Below, in pieces: positions 8,902 to 17,890 of a stretch of DNA of 64,000 nucleotides (the stretch's first letter is position 1; every line of letters begins with the position of its first letter). Source of the stretch: Porticoccaceae bacterium. Lineage in GTDB: Bacteria; Pseudomonadota; Gammaproteobacteria; Pseudomonadales; Porticoccaceae. The stretch is taken from assembly GCA_026005035.1 (NCBI GenBank), contig BPKH01000002.1, positions 406,778-470,777 of the forward strand. Reading direction: 5' to 3'. The notes below the pieces were generated by a model, which made no database searches, was not told the origin of the DNA, and saw only the letters and a program-made list of their open reading frames with translations. Both the position numbers and the translations under genes were made by a program.

Positions 8902-9569
8902 GGCCGCCCCCCCAGGGCGCGGAATTCTGCCTCGCCGATCGGCCGGAAGCGCACCCGATCGCCCACGGCAAAGGGGGTGGGGGGCGTGCGGCGGGGATCG
9001 AAAAGTGGCAGCGGACAGCGGCCGATCAGATTCCACCCTCCCGGCGAGGGCAAGGGATAGACCGCGGTCTGGCGGTCGGCGATGCCCACCGCGCCGGCAG
9101 GCACCCGCAGCCGGGGCGTGGCCAGGCGGGGGGTGGCCAGGCGCGGATCCACGAGGCCGAGATAGGCGAAGCCGGGCGCGAACCCGATGGCGTAGACCCG
9201 GTAGGCGGTGTTGCTGTGGAGGGCCACCACCTCCGCCTCCGAGAGGCCCGCCCGCTCCGCCACCCTGGGCAGGTCGGGTGCGCCCGGGGCGCCGTACCAG
9301 ACGGGCAGTTCGTGGAGCCGACCGGCGGGCGGGGGGGCATCCTCCAGGTCGATCTCGCGCAGCAGGCGCACCAGCGCGCTGCGGCGGATCCGCTGCGGAT
9401 GGTAGACCAGGGTGAGGGAGTGGTAGGCGGGGATCAGGTCCGTAAGCTCGCGGCCCAGGCGGGGGGCGAGGGCTGCGGCGAACCGTTGCACGCGCCCCAG
9501 GACCGCCTCGTCGATGGCTTCACCCAGGTAGGCGATGAGGGCGTTCTCGCCGGCGGTGCGGATCTCCAT
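8898..9569 (-). CDS. pxpB: 5-oxoprolinase subunit B (KipI-type allophanate-hydrolase domain)
   Basis: A 223-residue cytosolic protein. Motifs: [11 protein letters not shown] at the N-terminus, [34 protein letters not shown], and the highly conserved [22 protein letters not shown] followed by [30 protein letters not shown]. Between them RLATP is tandemly repeated ([12 protein letters not shown]) through a short GC-rich DNA duplication around 9117-9148. The ATG at 9569 overlaps the pxpA stop as TGATG, indicating coupled translation. Confidence 0.92.
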   Translation of the reverse strand: MEIRTAGENALIAYLGEAIDEAVLGRVQRFAAALAPRLGRELTDLIPAYHSLTLVYHPQRIRRSALVRLLREIDLEDAPPPAGRLHELPVWYGAPGAPDLPRVAERAGLSEAEVVALHSNTAYRVYAIGFAPGFAYLGLVDPRLATPRLATPRLRVPAGAVGIADRQTAVYPLPSPGGWNLIGRCPLPLFDPRRTPPTPFAVGDRVRFRPIGEAEFRALGGRP

Positions 9570-10303
9570 CAGCGGCGGCGGACTCCGTCGACCAGCGCCC
9601 GCAGCCTGGCCACCGCCGCCTCCGCGTCGGGGGTGTCGCCGTGCAGGCAGAGGGTGTCGGCGGCGAGGGGCAGGAGGGTGCCCGCGGCGGTCTCCACGCA
9701 GCCCTCTTCCAGCAGGCGCGCAACCTGCTCCTCCATGGCCGCGCGATCGAGGACAGCACCCGGCTGCCGGCGGGGCAGGAGGCCGCCCCGGGCGTCGTAG
9801 CGGCGGTCGGCGAAGGCCTCGAAGAGCAGGCGCACCCCGAAGGGCGCCGCCAGCCGGAGGAGCCGCTCCGGGTCGGGGGTGGCCGGCACCACCAGGCAAC
9901 GGGGTCCCCCCCGGCGGGCCAGCACCTCGAGGAGGGTGGTGAAAATTTTCGGTTCGGCCGCCATGTCGTGGTAGAGGGCACCGTGGGGCTTGAGGTGGTA
10001 GAGTGCCACGCCCGCCCGCTCAGCCAGCGCCTCGAGGGCGCCGAGCTGGTAGTGGAGGAGGGCGGCCAGCTCCTCGGCGGTGTGGGGGTGGGAGACGCGC
10101 CCGAAGTTGGCCGGGTCGTGGTAACCGGGATGGGCGCCCACGGCCACCCCGTGGCGGCGGGCGAGTTCCAGGGTGCGGGCGATGGCAAGGGGCCCGCCGG
10201 CGTGAAGCCCGCAGGCCACGTTGGCGAGGTCCAAATGGGGCATGAGGCGCGCTTCCCGCGCGCAGCGGGGATCGCCTTCGGCGAGGTCGCAATTGAGCAA
10301 CAA
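9569..10303 (-). CDS. pxpA: 5-oxoprolinase subunit A (LamB/YcsF family)
   Basis: A 244-residue subunit. Signatures: [11 protein letters not shown] at the N-terminus, [60 protein letters not shown] and [12 protein letters not shown] at the C-terminus. No ATG or GTG precedes LNCDL in frame. The TTG at 10303 (or the next one at 10300) gives the usual N-terminus and has AGGA about ten bases upstream. It is the first gene of a pxpA-pxpB-pxpC-alr operon, divergent from GAPDH. The 93-base gap contains a CAGTGTACTG palindrome at 10343-10352. Confidence 0.9.
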   Translation of the reverse strand: MLLNCDLAEGDPRCAREARLMPHLDLANVACGLHAGGPLAIARTLELARRHGVAVGAHPGYHDPANFGRVSHPHTAEELAALLHYQLGALEALAERAGVALYHLKPHGALYHDMAAEPKIFTTLLEVLARRGGPRCLVVPATPDPERLLRLAAPFGVRLLFEAFADRRYDARGGLLPRRQPGAVLDRAAMEEQVARLLEEGCVETAAGTLLPLAADTLCLHGDTPDAEAAVARLRALVDGVRRR

Positions 10304-10396
10304 AGTCGTGGCGTCCTGTGCTATACCCTCTCGCTCGACGTTCAGTGTACTGCAGGGCGGTGCAGACCGCGCCGCCGACAAGCCGAGGAGGTTGCG

Positions 10397-11413
10397 ATGG
10401 CGAGTGTGCGCGTGGGAATCAACGGCTTCGGCCGCATCGGCAGGCTGGTCACTCGCATCCTGTGGGAGTGCCCCGAGGTGGAGATCGCGCGCATCAACGA
10501 CCCGGGGGGCGATGCCGCCGTCCTCGCCCACCTGCTCAACTTCGATTCCATCCACGGCCGCTGGCGGCACGAGGCCCGGGCCGAGGGGGATGCCCTGGTG
10601 GTGGCCGGGCGCCGGGTGGCGGTGAGCGGCCACCCCACCATCCCCGAGACGGACTGGTCGGGGTGCGATTACGTGCTCGAGTGCTCGGGCAAGATGCGCC
10701 GCCGGGAGCTGCTCGAAGCCTACCTGCAGCAAGGGGTGCGACGGGTGTTGGTGAGCGCGCCGGTGTCGGATCCGGAGGTGGTGAACATCGTCCGGGGGGT
10801 CAACGACCACGCCTACGATCCGGCGCGCCACCGCCTGCTCAGCGCCGCCTCCTGCACCACCAATTGCCTGGCGCCGGTGGTCAAGGTGATCCACGGCGCC
10901 CTGGGCATTCGCCACGGCTCCATCACCACCATCCACGCCCTCACCCCGAGCCAAGTGGTGCTCGACAAGCCCGGCAAGGATCTGCGCCGGATCCGCGCCG
11001 CCGGCGAGAGCCTGATCCCCACCACCACCGGGGCGGCCAGCGCCATCGGCGCCATCTTTCCCGAGCTCGCCGGGCGGTTGGACGGCCGGGCGGTGCGGGT
11101 GCCCCTGGAGAAGGTGTCCCTGACCGACTGCGTGTTCGAGGTGGCGCGGTCCACCACCGCCGAGGAGGTGAACCGCCTGCTGCGGGAGGCCGCCGAGGGG
11201 GAGCTCGCTGGCATCCTCGGTTACGAGGAGCGCCCCCTGGTCTCCATCGACTTTCGCGGTGATCCCCGCTCGGCGATCGTCGACGCCGGCTCCACGCTGG
11301 TGGTGGGCGGCACCCAGGTCAAGGTCTACGCCTGGTACGACAACGAGTGGGGCTATTCCAACCGCCTCGCGGAACTGCTCCGGGAAGTGGCGGCGCGGGA
11401 TCGGGGCCAGTAG
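10397..11413 (+). CDS. Type I glyceraldehyde-3-phosphate dehydrogenase, ArsJ-associated subtype
   Basis: A 338-residue cytosolic dehydrogenase with NAD-binding [10 protein letters not shown], catalytic cysteine in [15 protein letters not shown] (about 152), HALTPSQVV with the base His, and [17 protein letters not shown] at the C-terminus. The wording [30 protein letters not shown] and [15 protein letters not shown] is characteristic, as I recall it, of the subtype that makes 1-arseno-3-phosphoglycerate for the ArsJ exporter rather than of glycolytic GapA. No ArsJ or other ars gene is in the window, so glycolytic or gluconeogenic function is equally possible. It overlaps the gene on the other strand by 61 bases. 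Confidence 0.85.
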   Translation: MASVRVGINGFGRIGRLVTRILWECPEVEIARINDPGGDAAVLAHLLNFDSIHGRWRHEARAEGDALVVAGRRVAVSGHPTIPETDWSGCDYVLECSGKMRRRELLEAYLQQGVRRVLVSAPVSDPEVVNIVRGVNDHAYDPARHRLLSAASCTTNCLAPVVKVIHGALGIRHGSITTIHALTPSQVVLDKPGKDLRRIRAAGESLIPTTTGAASAIGAIFPELAGRLDGRAVRVPLEKVSLTDCVFEVARSTTAEEVNRLLREAAEGELAGILGYEERPLVSIDFRGDPRSAIVDAGSTLVVGGTQVKVYAWYDNEWGYSNRLAELLREVAARDRGQ

Positions 11414-12486
11414 GTCAGTTCCTCGAGGCGCACCGCTTCGGCGGCGAGCACGGCGCCGTCCGCGCCTACCAGGCCGAGCTCGAGGACCACCTCGGCGCCC
11501 ACCCGCTCCACGGCGACGATGCCGAAGTGGTCGCGGTGAACCGGGCCCGCGCGCCGGTGGAGAGGGGACGCCCCTTCGCCGCTCGCCGCGTCGAGCGGAC
11601 TCGCCGTGACCTCGTACAGGGGGTAGCCGATTACGAAGGCGGGCAGGCGGGAGATCTCGCCGCGGCGGCCGGCGGAGAGAAGCACCACCCCCTGGGCGCC
11701 CGTGCGGCGCAGGAGCTGCAACAAGCGGCGGCGTTCCGCGGGGAAATCGGCCCAGGTGGCCGAACAGGGGTCTGAGGGGATGACCTGGATGCCCGAGGCG
11801 ATCAGGCGCAGGTCGGCGCTTTTGCCCAGCTCCTCTTCGAGCCAGCGCCATTGCGCCTCGTCCAGGAGGCCGGCGGCGGAATCCTCGGCGGGAGCGGGGC
11901 CGGCGGGCGGACAGGCGGAGGGCTCCCGCCGCCGAAGGAGCGAGCCGGCGCTTTCGATGTCGAGGAGGATCAGCTGAGCGTCGACTCCTGCCAGGGAGAG
12001 GCGGTGGCTCTGGAAGGAGACCGGCGCTGCCGGGTCGTCGCTCGCCCCCCGGGACCATCTCAAAAAGCGTGGCGAAGGTTCCCGGGCTGCCGAGGGGCGG
12101 GGCGGGTCGCCGTCCGCCTCGCGGCCGTTCCCCGGGGCGAAAATCGCGATACCCTTGGCCGCGGCAAACTGGCGGAAGTGGGCGAAGTCGGGGTGCGCGG
12201 CGAGAGCGGCGGCGGCGCGCTCGATTTCTCCGGGCTCCGGGAGCAGGGCGCGCCGGCCGGGGGCGGGCTCGACTGAGGCCCCCAAGAAGACGAACGCCCG
12301 GGGGGAGAGGGCGGCCACCGCCTGCCAGATCGGATGGGGGCGGTCCTGGGGCAAGCGGGCGCCGAAGGCGATCAGCGCCCGTTCGCGACCGGGCGGCGGC
12401 GCGACCTGCTCGCCCGGGGGGGTGGTGCAGGCGGCGGCGCCGAAGAGCAGGCCGAGGGCGAGTAAGGCGCGGATCGAGTGGCGCAT
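11353..12486 (-). CDS. PhoD-like phosphatase-fold lipoprotein with metal ligands lost (pseudoenzyme)
   Basis: A 377-residue lipoprotein: a signal peptide ends in the lipobox FGAAAC (Cys20). The body aligns with the short PhoD-like metallophosphatases: [97 protein letters not shown]. The expected ligand motifs are replaced: GSC by GAR (42-44), GDN by GAS (69-71), WDDHDYG by FAPGNGR (about 116-122) and GDRH by AGRR (272-275). The fold seems kept and catalysis lost. The ATG at 12486 starts the signal peptide. The role is unknown, perhaps periplasmic ligand binding. Confidence 0.75.
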   Translation of the reverse strand: MRHSIRALLALGLLFGAAACTTPPGEQVAPPPGRERALIAFGARLPQDRPHPIWQAVAALSPRAFVFLGASVEPAPGRRALLPEPGEIERAAAALAAHPDFAHFRQFAAAKGIAIFAPGNGREADGDPPRPSAAREPSPRFLRWSRGASDDPAAPVSFQSHRLSLAGVDAQLILLDIESAGSLLRRREPSACPPAGPAPAEDSAAGLLDEAQWRWLEEELGKSADLRLIASGIQVIPSDPCSATWADFPAERRRLLQLLRRTGAQGVVLLSAGRRGEISRLPAFVIGYPLYEVTASPLDAASGEGASPLHRRAGPVHRDHFGIVAVERVGAEVVLELGLVGADGAVLAAEAVRLEELTYWPRSRAATSRSSSARRLE

Positions 12487-12550
12487 CGGGGCGGGTGGGC
12501 TCAGAGCGGGTGGTTTCCATGGTACAAGAGATGCAGGAGGGAAGGTGCCC

Positions 12551-13141
12551 ATGGGTCAAACCTACGCCGGAATCGATGCCGCGCTGGCCGCCTGGATCGA
12601 GCGCCAGAAGCTCTTCTTCGTGGCCACCGCGCCCCTCGCCGCCGACGGCCGGGTGAACCTCTCGCCCAAGGGGGGAGACAGCTTGCGGATTCTCGCCCCC
12701 GATCGGGTGGTGTGGCGCGATCTCACCGGCAGCGGGGTGGAGACCATCGCCCACCTGCGGGAAAACGGCCGGATCACGATGATGTTTTGCGCCTTCGAAG
12801 GGCCGCCGCGAATTCTCAGGCTCTACGGCCGCGGCGAGGTCGTGCTCCCCGGGGATGACGACCACCCCGCGCTGGCGGCCCATTTTCCCGACGACCCGGG
12901 CCATCGCGCCTTCATCCGGGTATGGCTGACCCGCATCGCCGACTCCTGCGGCTACGGCGTGCCGCGCTTTTCCTACCTCGGCGAGCGGGAGGCGCTCGCC
13001 CGTTGGGCCGCCGACCAAGGGCCGGAGGGCCTCGCCCGCTACCGCCGCGAGCACAACCGCACGAGCATCGATGGCCTGCCCGCCCTCGACGGAGAGCGCG
13101 ACCGCGCCGTCAAAGATCGCTCAGATAGCGCACCCCGGTGA
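12551..13141 (+). CDS. Pyridoxamine-5'-phosphate-oxidase-fold flavoprotein
   Basis: A 196-residue protein of the PNPOx-like split-barrel family, members of which bind FMN or F420. Visible family pattern: QKLFFVATAPLAADGRVNLSPKGGDSLRIL near the N-terminus, then WRDLTGSGVETIAHLRENGRITMMFCAFEGPPRILRLYG. The C-terminal half (RIADSCGYGVPRFSYLGER) is typical of a widespread uncharacterised subgroup. The ATG at 12551 follows an AGGAGG. Divergent from the PhoD-like lipoprotein gene (64 bases) and overlapping the convergent SDR gene by 32 bases. Substrate unknown. Confidence 0.8.
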   Translation: MGQTYAGIDAALAAWIERQKLFFVATAPLAADGRVNLSPKGGDSLRILAPDRVVWRDLTGSGVETIAHLRENGRITMMFCAFEGPPRILRLYGRGEVVLPGDDDHPALAAHFPDDPGHRAFIRVWLTRIADSCGYGVPRFSYLGEREALARWAADQGPEGLARYRREHNRTSIDGLPALDGERDRAVKDRSDSAPR

Positions 13142-14024
13142 GGGCTTCGGACAGTTCCCAGAGCCGCCTGGCCATCTCCGGATCGCGGGCGCGACGGCTG
13201 ATGCGCGCCGGCCGCACCCGCCCGCCGATGCCGGTCTCGAAGAGGCCCCCCGGCCCGAAGTAGTCGCCGCCGCGCACCTCGGGGGCGGTGATCGCGTGGA
13301 TCACCGGCCGGGCGGCGCGCTCGGCGTCCGGCACCAGCCCTTCCAGGTGCCGGTGCAGCCAGCCGGAACGCGCCTCGTGGCGGCGGCGCAGGGTGGGGCT
13401 GTTGAGGTGGATGTTGGTGCGGGCGAATCCCGGGTGGGCCGCCAGGGCGACGAGGGGGCTGCCCGCGGCCTCGAGGCGCCGCGCCAGTTCCAGGGTGAAG
13501 GTGATGAGCGCCAGCTTGCTCGCAGCGTAGGCCTGCCAGTCGTTGTAGGGCCGCCGTTGCCAGTCCAGGTCGTCGAAGTCCAGGCGGCCGACGCGGTGGG
13601 CGAGGCTGCCCACATTGACGATCCGGTTGCCGGGGCGCGGCTCGATGAGGGGGAGCAACAGGCCGGTGAGGGCGAAAGCCCCCAGGTAGTTGGTGGCCAG
13701 ATGGAGTTCGTGGCCCGCCGAGTTGCGACCCAAGGGCACCTGCGCCACACCGGCGTTGTTGACCAGGACGTCGAGGCGCCCGGGGTCCGCCGAGAGGGCC
13801 TGGGCGAAGGCCGCCACCGAATCGGGCTCGGAGACGTCGAGGACCCGCGGCGCGAGCCAGGCGTCCGGACACTCGGCGCGGATCCGCGCCGCGGCCTCTT
13901 CGGCCTTGGCCGGATTGCGGCAGGCGAGTACCACCCGCCAGCCGGTCTTGGCGCAATGGCGCGCGGTCTCGAAGCCGATCCCGGAATTGGCGCCGGTGAT
14001 CACCACGGTTCGCGCATCGTGCAC
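13110..14024 (-). CDS. Short-chain dehydrogenase, retinol-dehydrogenase/WW-oxidoreductase-like
   Basis: A 304-residue NAD(P)-dependent oxidoreductase. TGANSGIGFETARH (about 10-23) is the cofactor loop, ACRN suggests NADPH preference, LVNNAG follows, and the active site is INVGSLAH-type Ser (IVNVGSLAHRVG) with Tyr and Lys in YAASKLAL. The HPG motif after the active site (AAHPGFARTNIH) is typical of this branch. The GTG at 14024 has GGAGGA upstream. Physiological substrate unknown; likely a lipophilic alcohol or ketone. Confidence 0.82.
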   Translation of the reverse strand: MHDARTVVITGANSGIGFETARHCAKTGWRVVLACRNPAKAEEAAARIRAECPDAWLAPRVLDVSEPDSVAAFAQALSADPGRLDVLVNNAGVAQVPLGRNSAGHELHLATNYLGAFALTGLLLPLIEPRPGNRIVNVGSLAHRVGRLDFDDLDWQRRPYNDWQAYAASKLALITFTLELARRLEAAGSPLVALAAHPGFARTNIHLNSPTLRRRHEARSGWLHRHLEGLVPDAERAARPVIHAITAPEVRGGDYFGPGGLFETGIGGRVRPARISRRARDPEMARRLWELSEALTGVRYLSDL

Positions 14025-14095
14025 GGATCGTCCTCCCCCGGGAGAGGGGCTATTATTCGCGAAGGGTTACGCCGCTGCCAAGGGCGGAAGCGAGG

Positions 14096-14494
14096 ATGGG
14101 GGAAAGGGTGCTCTCCTGGGCCGCCGATGCCGTGCTCCTCTGCCACGCCGCCGTGGCCGGCTTCGCGGTGCTGGTGCCGGTGGGGGCGATGGCGGGTTGG
14201 CGGTGGGCTCGGGATCGCCGGGTGGGCGGTGTGCAGCTTTTGCTCATGGCCGCCGTGGCGGGGCTTGCCGCCGCCGGCCGGCCCTGCCCCTTGACGGTCT
14301 GGGAGGGGGCGTTGCGCCGCGCGGCGGGGGAGGTGCCAAGCGGGGCGGGCCTGGTCGAGCGAGGGCTGGAGGCCCTTCTCTACTGGGACCTGCCGGCGGC
14401 GGCCTTCACCGTCCTGTACCTCTTCTGGGCGGGGTTGTCGGCGCTTCTGTTCGCCCTGCTCTCACCCCCTGGGCGCCGGCGCGTCGAGTCGTGA
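14096..14494 (+). CDS. DUF2784 small membrane protein
   Basis: A 132-residue integral membrane protein with about three hydrophobic helices and the DUF2784 hallmark RPCPLTVWEGALRR in the loop after the second helix. An AGG sequence directly precedes the ATG. The stop overlaps the GTG start of the next gene (GTGA), so both are probably co-translated. No function is known for the family. Confidence 0.75.
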   Translation: MGERVLSWAADAVLLCHAAVAGFAVLVPVGAMAGWRWARDRRVGGVQLLLMAAVAGLAAAGRPCPLTVWEGALRRAAGEVPSGAGLVERGLEALLYWDLPAAAFTVLYLFWAGLSALLFALLSPPGRRRVES

Positions 14495-15274
14495 TCGGGC
14501 CGGCGACCTGGGAAGTGGTCGTCGGGGCTTTGAGCCCACGGCTGCCGCGGCTCGCCTTGGTGTTCGCCAACCTCTTTCCCCTGTGGGCGGTGGGCGCGGG
14601 CCACTGGACCGCGGCCGAGGTGGTGACCCTCTACTGGGCGGAGAACCTCGCCATCGGCTTCTTTTCCCTATTGCGCATCCTCTTGGCGGGGGTGGCCGGA
14701 GCACTGGGCCCTCGGCACCAATTTGGCGACGGCGTCGTTTTTCCTCTTCCACTTCGGGGCCTTCACCGGCGTCCACGGGGTCTTCGTGGACGCCCTCTTT
14801 CCGCTGGTCCCCGAGCGGTTCGCCCTCGACGAGCTCACCCTACCCTTCGTGTTCGTCTTTCCGGAGATCTGCGCGCGGATCACCGTCCACCTGCTCGGCC
14901 AGGCGCCGCCCCTGCTGCTGTCCGGCGTGGCCCTGCTGTTCGCCAGCCACGGCATTTCCTTTCTGGTGCACTACCTGCTGCGGGGCGAAGCGGCCGCCGC
15001 CAGGCCCGGCGCCGAGATGATGGCCCCCTACGGGCGGGTGGTGGTACTCCACGCGGTGGTGCTGGGGGGCGGCTTTCTCGCCGCGGCCCGGGGCTCGCCG
15101 GCCGCCGTCCTCTGGCTCCTGGCGATCCTCAAGACCCTGCTCGATTTGGGCCTGCACCTGCGCTTTCACCGGGCGGGTGCAGCGCCTCCCGCAGCCACAG
15201 CCGCGCGCGCCGGGGACCGTGGGCGCCGATCGTCAGGATCTGCTCCACGTCGGCCGTCCGGGAAGGGCCGCTGA
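14491..15274 (+). CDS. DUF6498-like membrane protein with an apparent +1 frameshift
   Basis: A putative 260-residue multi-spanning membrane protein. The first part reads LALVFANLFPLWAVGAGHWTAAEVVTLYWAENLAIGFFSLLRILL, and the second part (FFLFHFGAFTGVHGVFVDALFP, FPEICARITVHLLGQ, LLWLLAILKTLLDLGLHL) is in the next frame. Removing one G from 14706-14708 joins them smoothly. YWAEN--IGFF and HFG-F--VHGVF are typical of this uncharacterised family. The last roughly 35 residues are low-complexity and run antisense over the 3' end of lutC. The GTG start overlaps the upstream stop. Confidence 0.62.
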
Positions 15275-15791
15275 TCAGGTGCAAGGCGCGCTGCCGGCCC
15301 GGCCGGGCGAGCGCCCAGAGCGCTTCCAACCCCTCCACCACCCGCTCGGCGGGCAGCAGGAAGAGAATTTCCTCGGCGAGGAAGAGGAGGCGCGAGGGCA
15401 CTGCGTCGCTGGCCACCGCCACCGTCCCGGTCTCGGCTACCCCGAACGCTGCCTCCACCACGGCGAGCGCAGGCTCCACGGCGTCGGTGCGGAGGGCGAA
15501 GCCCTTCTCCTCCCAGGGCAGGGCCGCCACCGCCGGCTGGGGGCCCGGGACGACGGGGAGGTGGCGGGGCAGCGTTTCCAGGGCGGCGGCGTAGTCGGCG
15601 ACGCGGCTCACCTCGAACCGGTTGGCCGCGGCGGCGGCCAGGAAGCGCTCCACAAGGGACTTCGAGGGACGTCCTGGAGCGGAGCTCGCCGGCGTGGCGC
15701 CGATCAGCGCGGCGAACGCCCGCTCGAGGGCCGCCCCCTCGGGCAGGGTGCGCCCCCGCCGCCGCGCCAGTCGTTGGAGGAAGGACTTCAC
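15129..15791 (-). CDS. lutC: L-lactate utilisation protein LutC
   Basis: A 220-residue LUD-domain protein, the third component of the LutABC iron-sulfur lactate oxidation complex. Recognisable: SLVERFLAAAAANRFEVSRV, the substrate-like loop GVAETGTVAVASDAVPSRLLFLAEEILFLL, and the C-terminal HLISGPSRTADVEQILTIGAHGPRRARLWL. The GTG at 15791 overlaps the lutB stop as GTGA. It overlaps the convergent DUF6498-like gene by 146 bases, mostly in that gene's low-complexity tail. Confidence 0.88.
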   Translation of the reverse strand: MKSFLQRLARRRGRTLPEGAALERAFAALIGATPASSAPGRPSKSLVERFLAAAAANRFEVSRVADYAAALETLPRHLPVVPGPQPAVAALPWEEKGFALRTDAVEPALAVVEAAFGVAETGTVAVASDAVPSRLLFLAEEILFLLPAERVVEGLEALWALARPGRQRALHLISGPSRTADVEQILTIGAHGPRRARLWLREALHPPGESAGAGPNRAGS

Positions 15792-17177
15792 GGCCGCCCC
15801 CCACCTTCGCCGAAACTGCGGCCGGTTGCCGGCGGCAGGTCGCGCCAGGCCGCCCAGCGACGCACGAGCGGCAGGCGGGCGGCGAGCCGCGGCGCCCGGG
15901 CGAGGCGCGCCGCCAGGCGGGCAGCCGCGGCCATGGCCAGGCGGTAGAGACCCGGCCGGCTGGAGAGGAGGGCGAAGGCGCGGATCCATGGTCGCCCCCC
16001 CCCGCCAGGGATGGCGGCGCGCCTCCCGCGCGCGCAACCCGCGCAACAACTGGGGCAGGGGGATGGCCACCGGGCAGACCTCCTCGCAGCGGCCGCACAG
16101 GGTGCTCGCATCGGCCAGTGCGGCGTCCCCGGGCGCGTCGCGCAGCAGGGGCGTGAGCACGGCGCCCATGGGGCCGGGGTAGACCGAGCCGTAGGCGTGG
16201 CCGCCCACCGCCTGGTAGACCGGGCAGTGGTTGAGGCAGGCGGCGCAGCGGATGCAGCGCAGGATGGATTCGAACTCGCCGCCCAGCAAGCCGCTTCGCC
16301 CGTTGTCGAGGAGCACCACGTGGAAGTGGCGCGGTCCGTCGCGGTCCCCGGGGCGGCGGGGTCCGTAGCAGCTGGTGTAGGTGGTGATGGGCTGCCCGGT
16401 GGCACTGCGGGCGAGCACGCGCAGCACCGCCGCGGCGTCCGCCCAGTTGGCCACCACCTTGTCGAGGGAGGCGACCACCACGTGGACGTCTGGCAGACTC
16501 GCCACCAGATCGCCGTTGCCTTCGTTGGTGCACAGCACGGCGGTGCCGGTTTCGGCCACCAGCAGATTGGCGCCGGTGATCCCCAGATCCGCCTCCAGGA
16601 AGCGGCCGCGCAACACCTGCCGCGCCTCTTCGACGAGGGCCGACACCTCCGCCAGTTCCCGCTCGCCGAGGGGGTGGTGGCGCCGGAAGAGGGCAGCCAC
16701 CTGGTGGCGGTCTTTGTGGAGGGCGGGGCAGACGATGTGGCTCGGCCGTTCCCGCGCCAACTGGATGATGTATTCGCCGAGGTCGGTCTCCACGGGGGTG
16801 ATGCCGGCGCTCGCGAGGGCGGCGTTGAGGTCTGCCTCCTCGGCCACCATGGACTTGCCCTTGGCGGCGAGCCGTGCCCCGTGGCGACGGGCGATTGCCA
16901 CGACGGTTTTCCGGAGATCGTCCGGGGTTTCGGCAAAGTGGACGTGCCCGCCCGCCTCCTCGACGCGCCGGGCGAAGACGGCGAGGAGCAGTTCCAGGTG
17001 GTCGAGGGAGCGCTGGCGCGCCCGCGCGGCGCACTCGCGCAGCGCGGCGAAGTCCAGTTCCGCGAAGGCGGCTGCCCGCTTGGCGACGAAGCGCGGCCGG
17101 GCGGCGGCGAGCGCCGCCTGCAGGCGCTCGTCCGCCAGGGCGGCGCGGGCCTGGGCGCGGAAGGGCGAATCAGCCAC
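15788..17177 (-). CDS. lutB: L-lactate utilisation iron-sulfur protein LutB, one +1 frameshift
   Basis: A protein of about 462 residues combining a LUD domain (about 60-290; LAAKGKSMVAEEADLNAAL, DLGITGANLLVAETGTAVL) with a ferredoxin module binding two [4Fe-4S] clusters (CIRCAACLNHCP and CGRCEEVCP). It works with LutA and LutC to oxidise L-lactate to pyruvate. After RRHPWRGG the frame breaks at the C9 run 15995-16003 (plus strand); removing one base restores the normal C-terminus (RPGLYRLAMAAAARL to SFGEGGGRP) and a stop overlapping lutC. The GTG at 17177 overlaps the lutA stop region by eight bases. Confidence 0.88.
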
Positions 17178-17889
17178 GGCTCTCCCCTGGATCCAAGAGT
17201 TCCGCCAGGTGGCTGACCTCGATGGCGTCGCCGCCGGCGAGCCGGGAGAGTTTCCCGCCGACGTGGAGCAGGCAGGGCAGATCGGTGCCGGAAAGCACTT
17301 CGGGGTGCACCTCGAGCACCCGGCGGGCCTTGTCCTCGGCCATGCGGTCGGCGATCTCCGGAAACTTGACGCAGAAGGTACCGCCGAACCCACAACAGAC
17401 CTCTGCCTCGGCGATTTCCAATACCTGGTGACCGGCGCGGGCGAGCAGCGCGCGCGGGGCGCCACCGAGCTGGAGCTCGCGGCGGGCGCTGCAGCCCTCT
17501 TGCCAGGCCACCCGCCGGGGGCGGCGCGCAGCGGGTGGAGTCGCCTCCACCTCCACCAGGAATTCGGACAGCTCCCGCACCCGCTGGGCGAATTGGCGGG
17601 CCCGGGGTGCGCCGTCGAAGAGGGTGGGATAGTGGAGGCGCATGGTGGCCGCGCAGGAGGCGGAGGGCACCACCACCCGGTCGGCGCCGCCGAATCGGTC
17701 CATCACGCGGCGCGCCATGCGCCGCGCCGCCTCGATCTCGCCGTTGTTCCAGGCCACCTGGCCGCAGCAGCCCTGGGGCGGAACTTCCAGCCGCCAGCCG
17801 GCGGCGCGCACCAGGCGGCAGCCCGCTTCGGCCACCTGGGGCCTGAGCAGATCCACCGCGCAGGTGGCGAAGAGCGCGGCGCAGGCCAT
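17170..17889 (-). CDS. lutA: L-lactate utilisation protein LutA (CCG-domain)
   Basis: A 239-residue heterodisulfide-reductase-like CCG protein. Two cysteine-rich CCG repeats are present: VPPQGCCGQVAWNNGE (about 38-53) with SASCAATMRLHYP, and EVCCGFGGTFCVKFPEI with LPCLLHVGG. The usual HDSCHLLRE is QEGCSARRE here; Cys is kept. The ATG at 17889 lies one base after the DUF502 gene's stop, so translation is probably coupled. It transfers electrons from lactate oxidation together with LutB and LutC. Confidence 0.88.
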   Translation of the reverse strand: MACAALFATCAVDLLRPQVAEAGCRLVRAAGWRLEVPPQGCCGQVAWNNGEIEAARRMARRVMDRFGGADRVVVPSASCAATMRLHYPTLFDGAPRARQFAQRVRELSEFLVEVEATPPAARRPRRVAWQEGCSARRELQLGGAPRALLARAGHQVLEIAEAEVCCGFGGTFCVKFPEIADRMAEDKARRVLEVHPEVLSGTDLPCLLHVGGKLSRLAGGDAIEVSHLAELLDPGESRG

Positions 17890-17890
17890 C

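Noticed and set aside
9569-13054. Very long open frame on the minus strand (over 1,100 codons)
   Set aside because: Only its last 244 codons (pxpA) have protein-family character. The rest runs antisense to GAPDH and out of frame with the PhoD-like gene; such frames arise from the high GC content.
15129-17465. Apparent single 778-codon LutB-LutC fusion
   Set aside because: The frame joins the two only because of the extra base in the C9 run at 15995-16003. Correcting it restores LutB's own C-terminus and stop, overlapping the LutC start.
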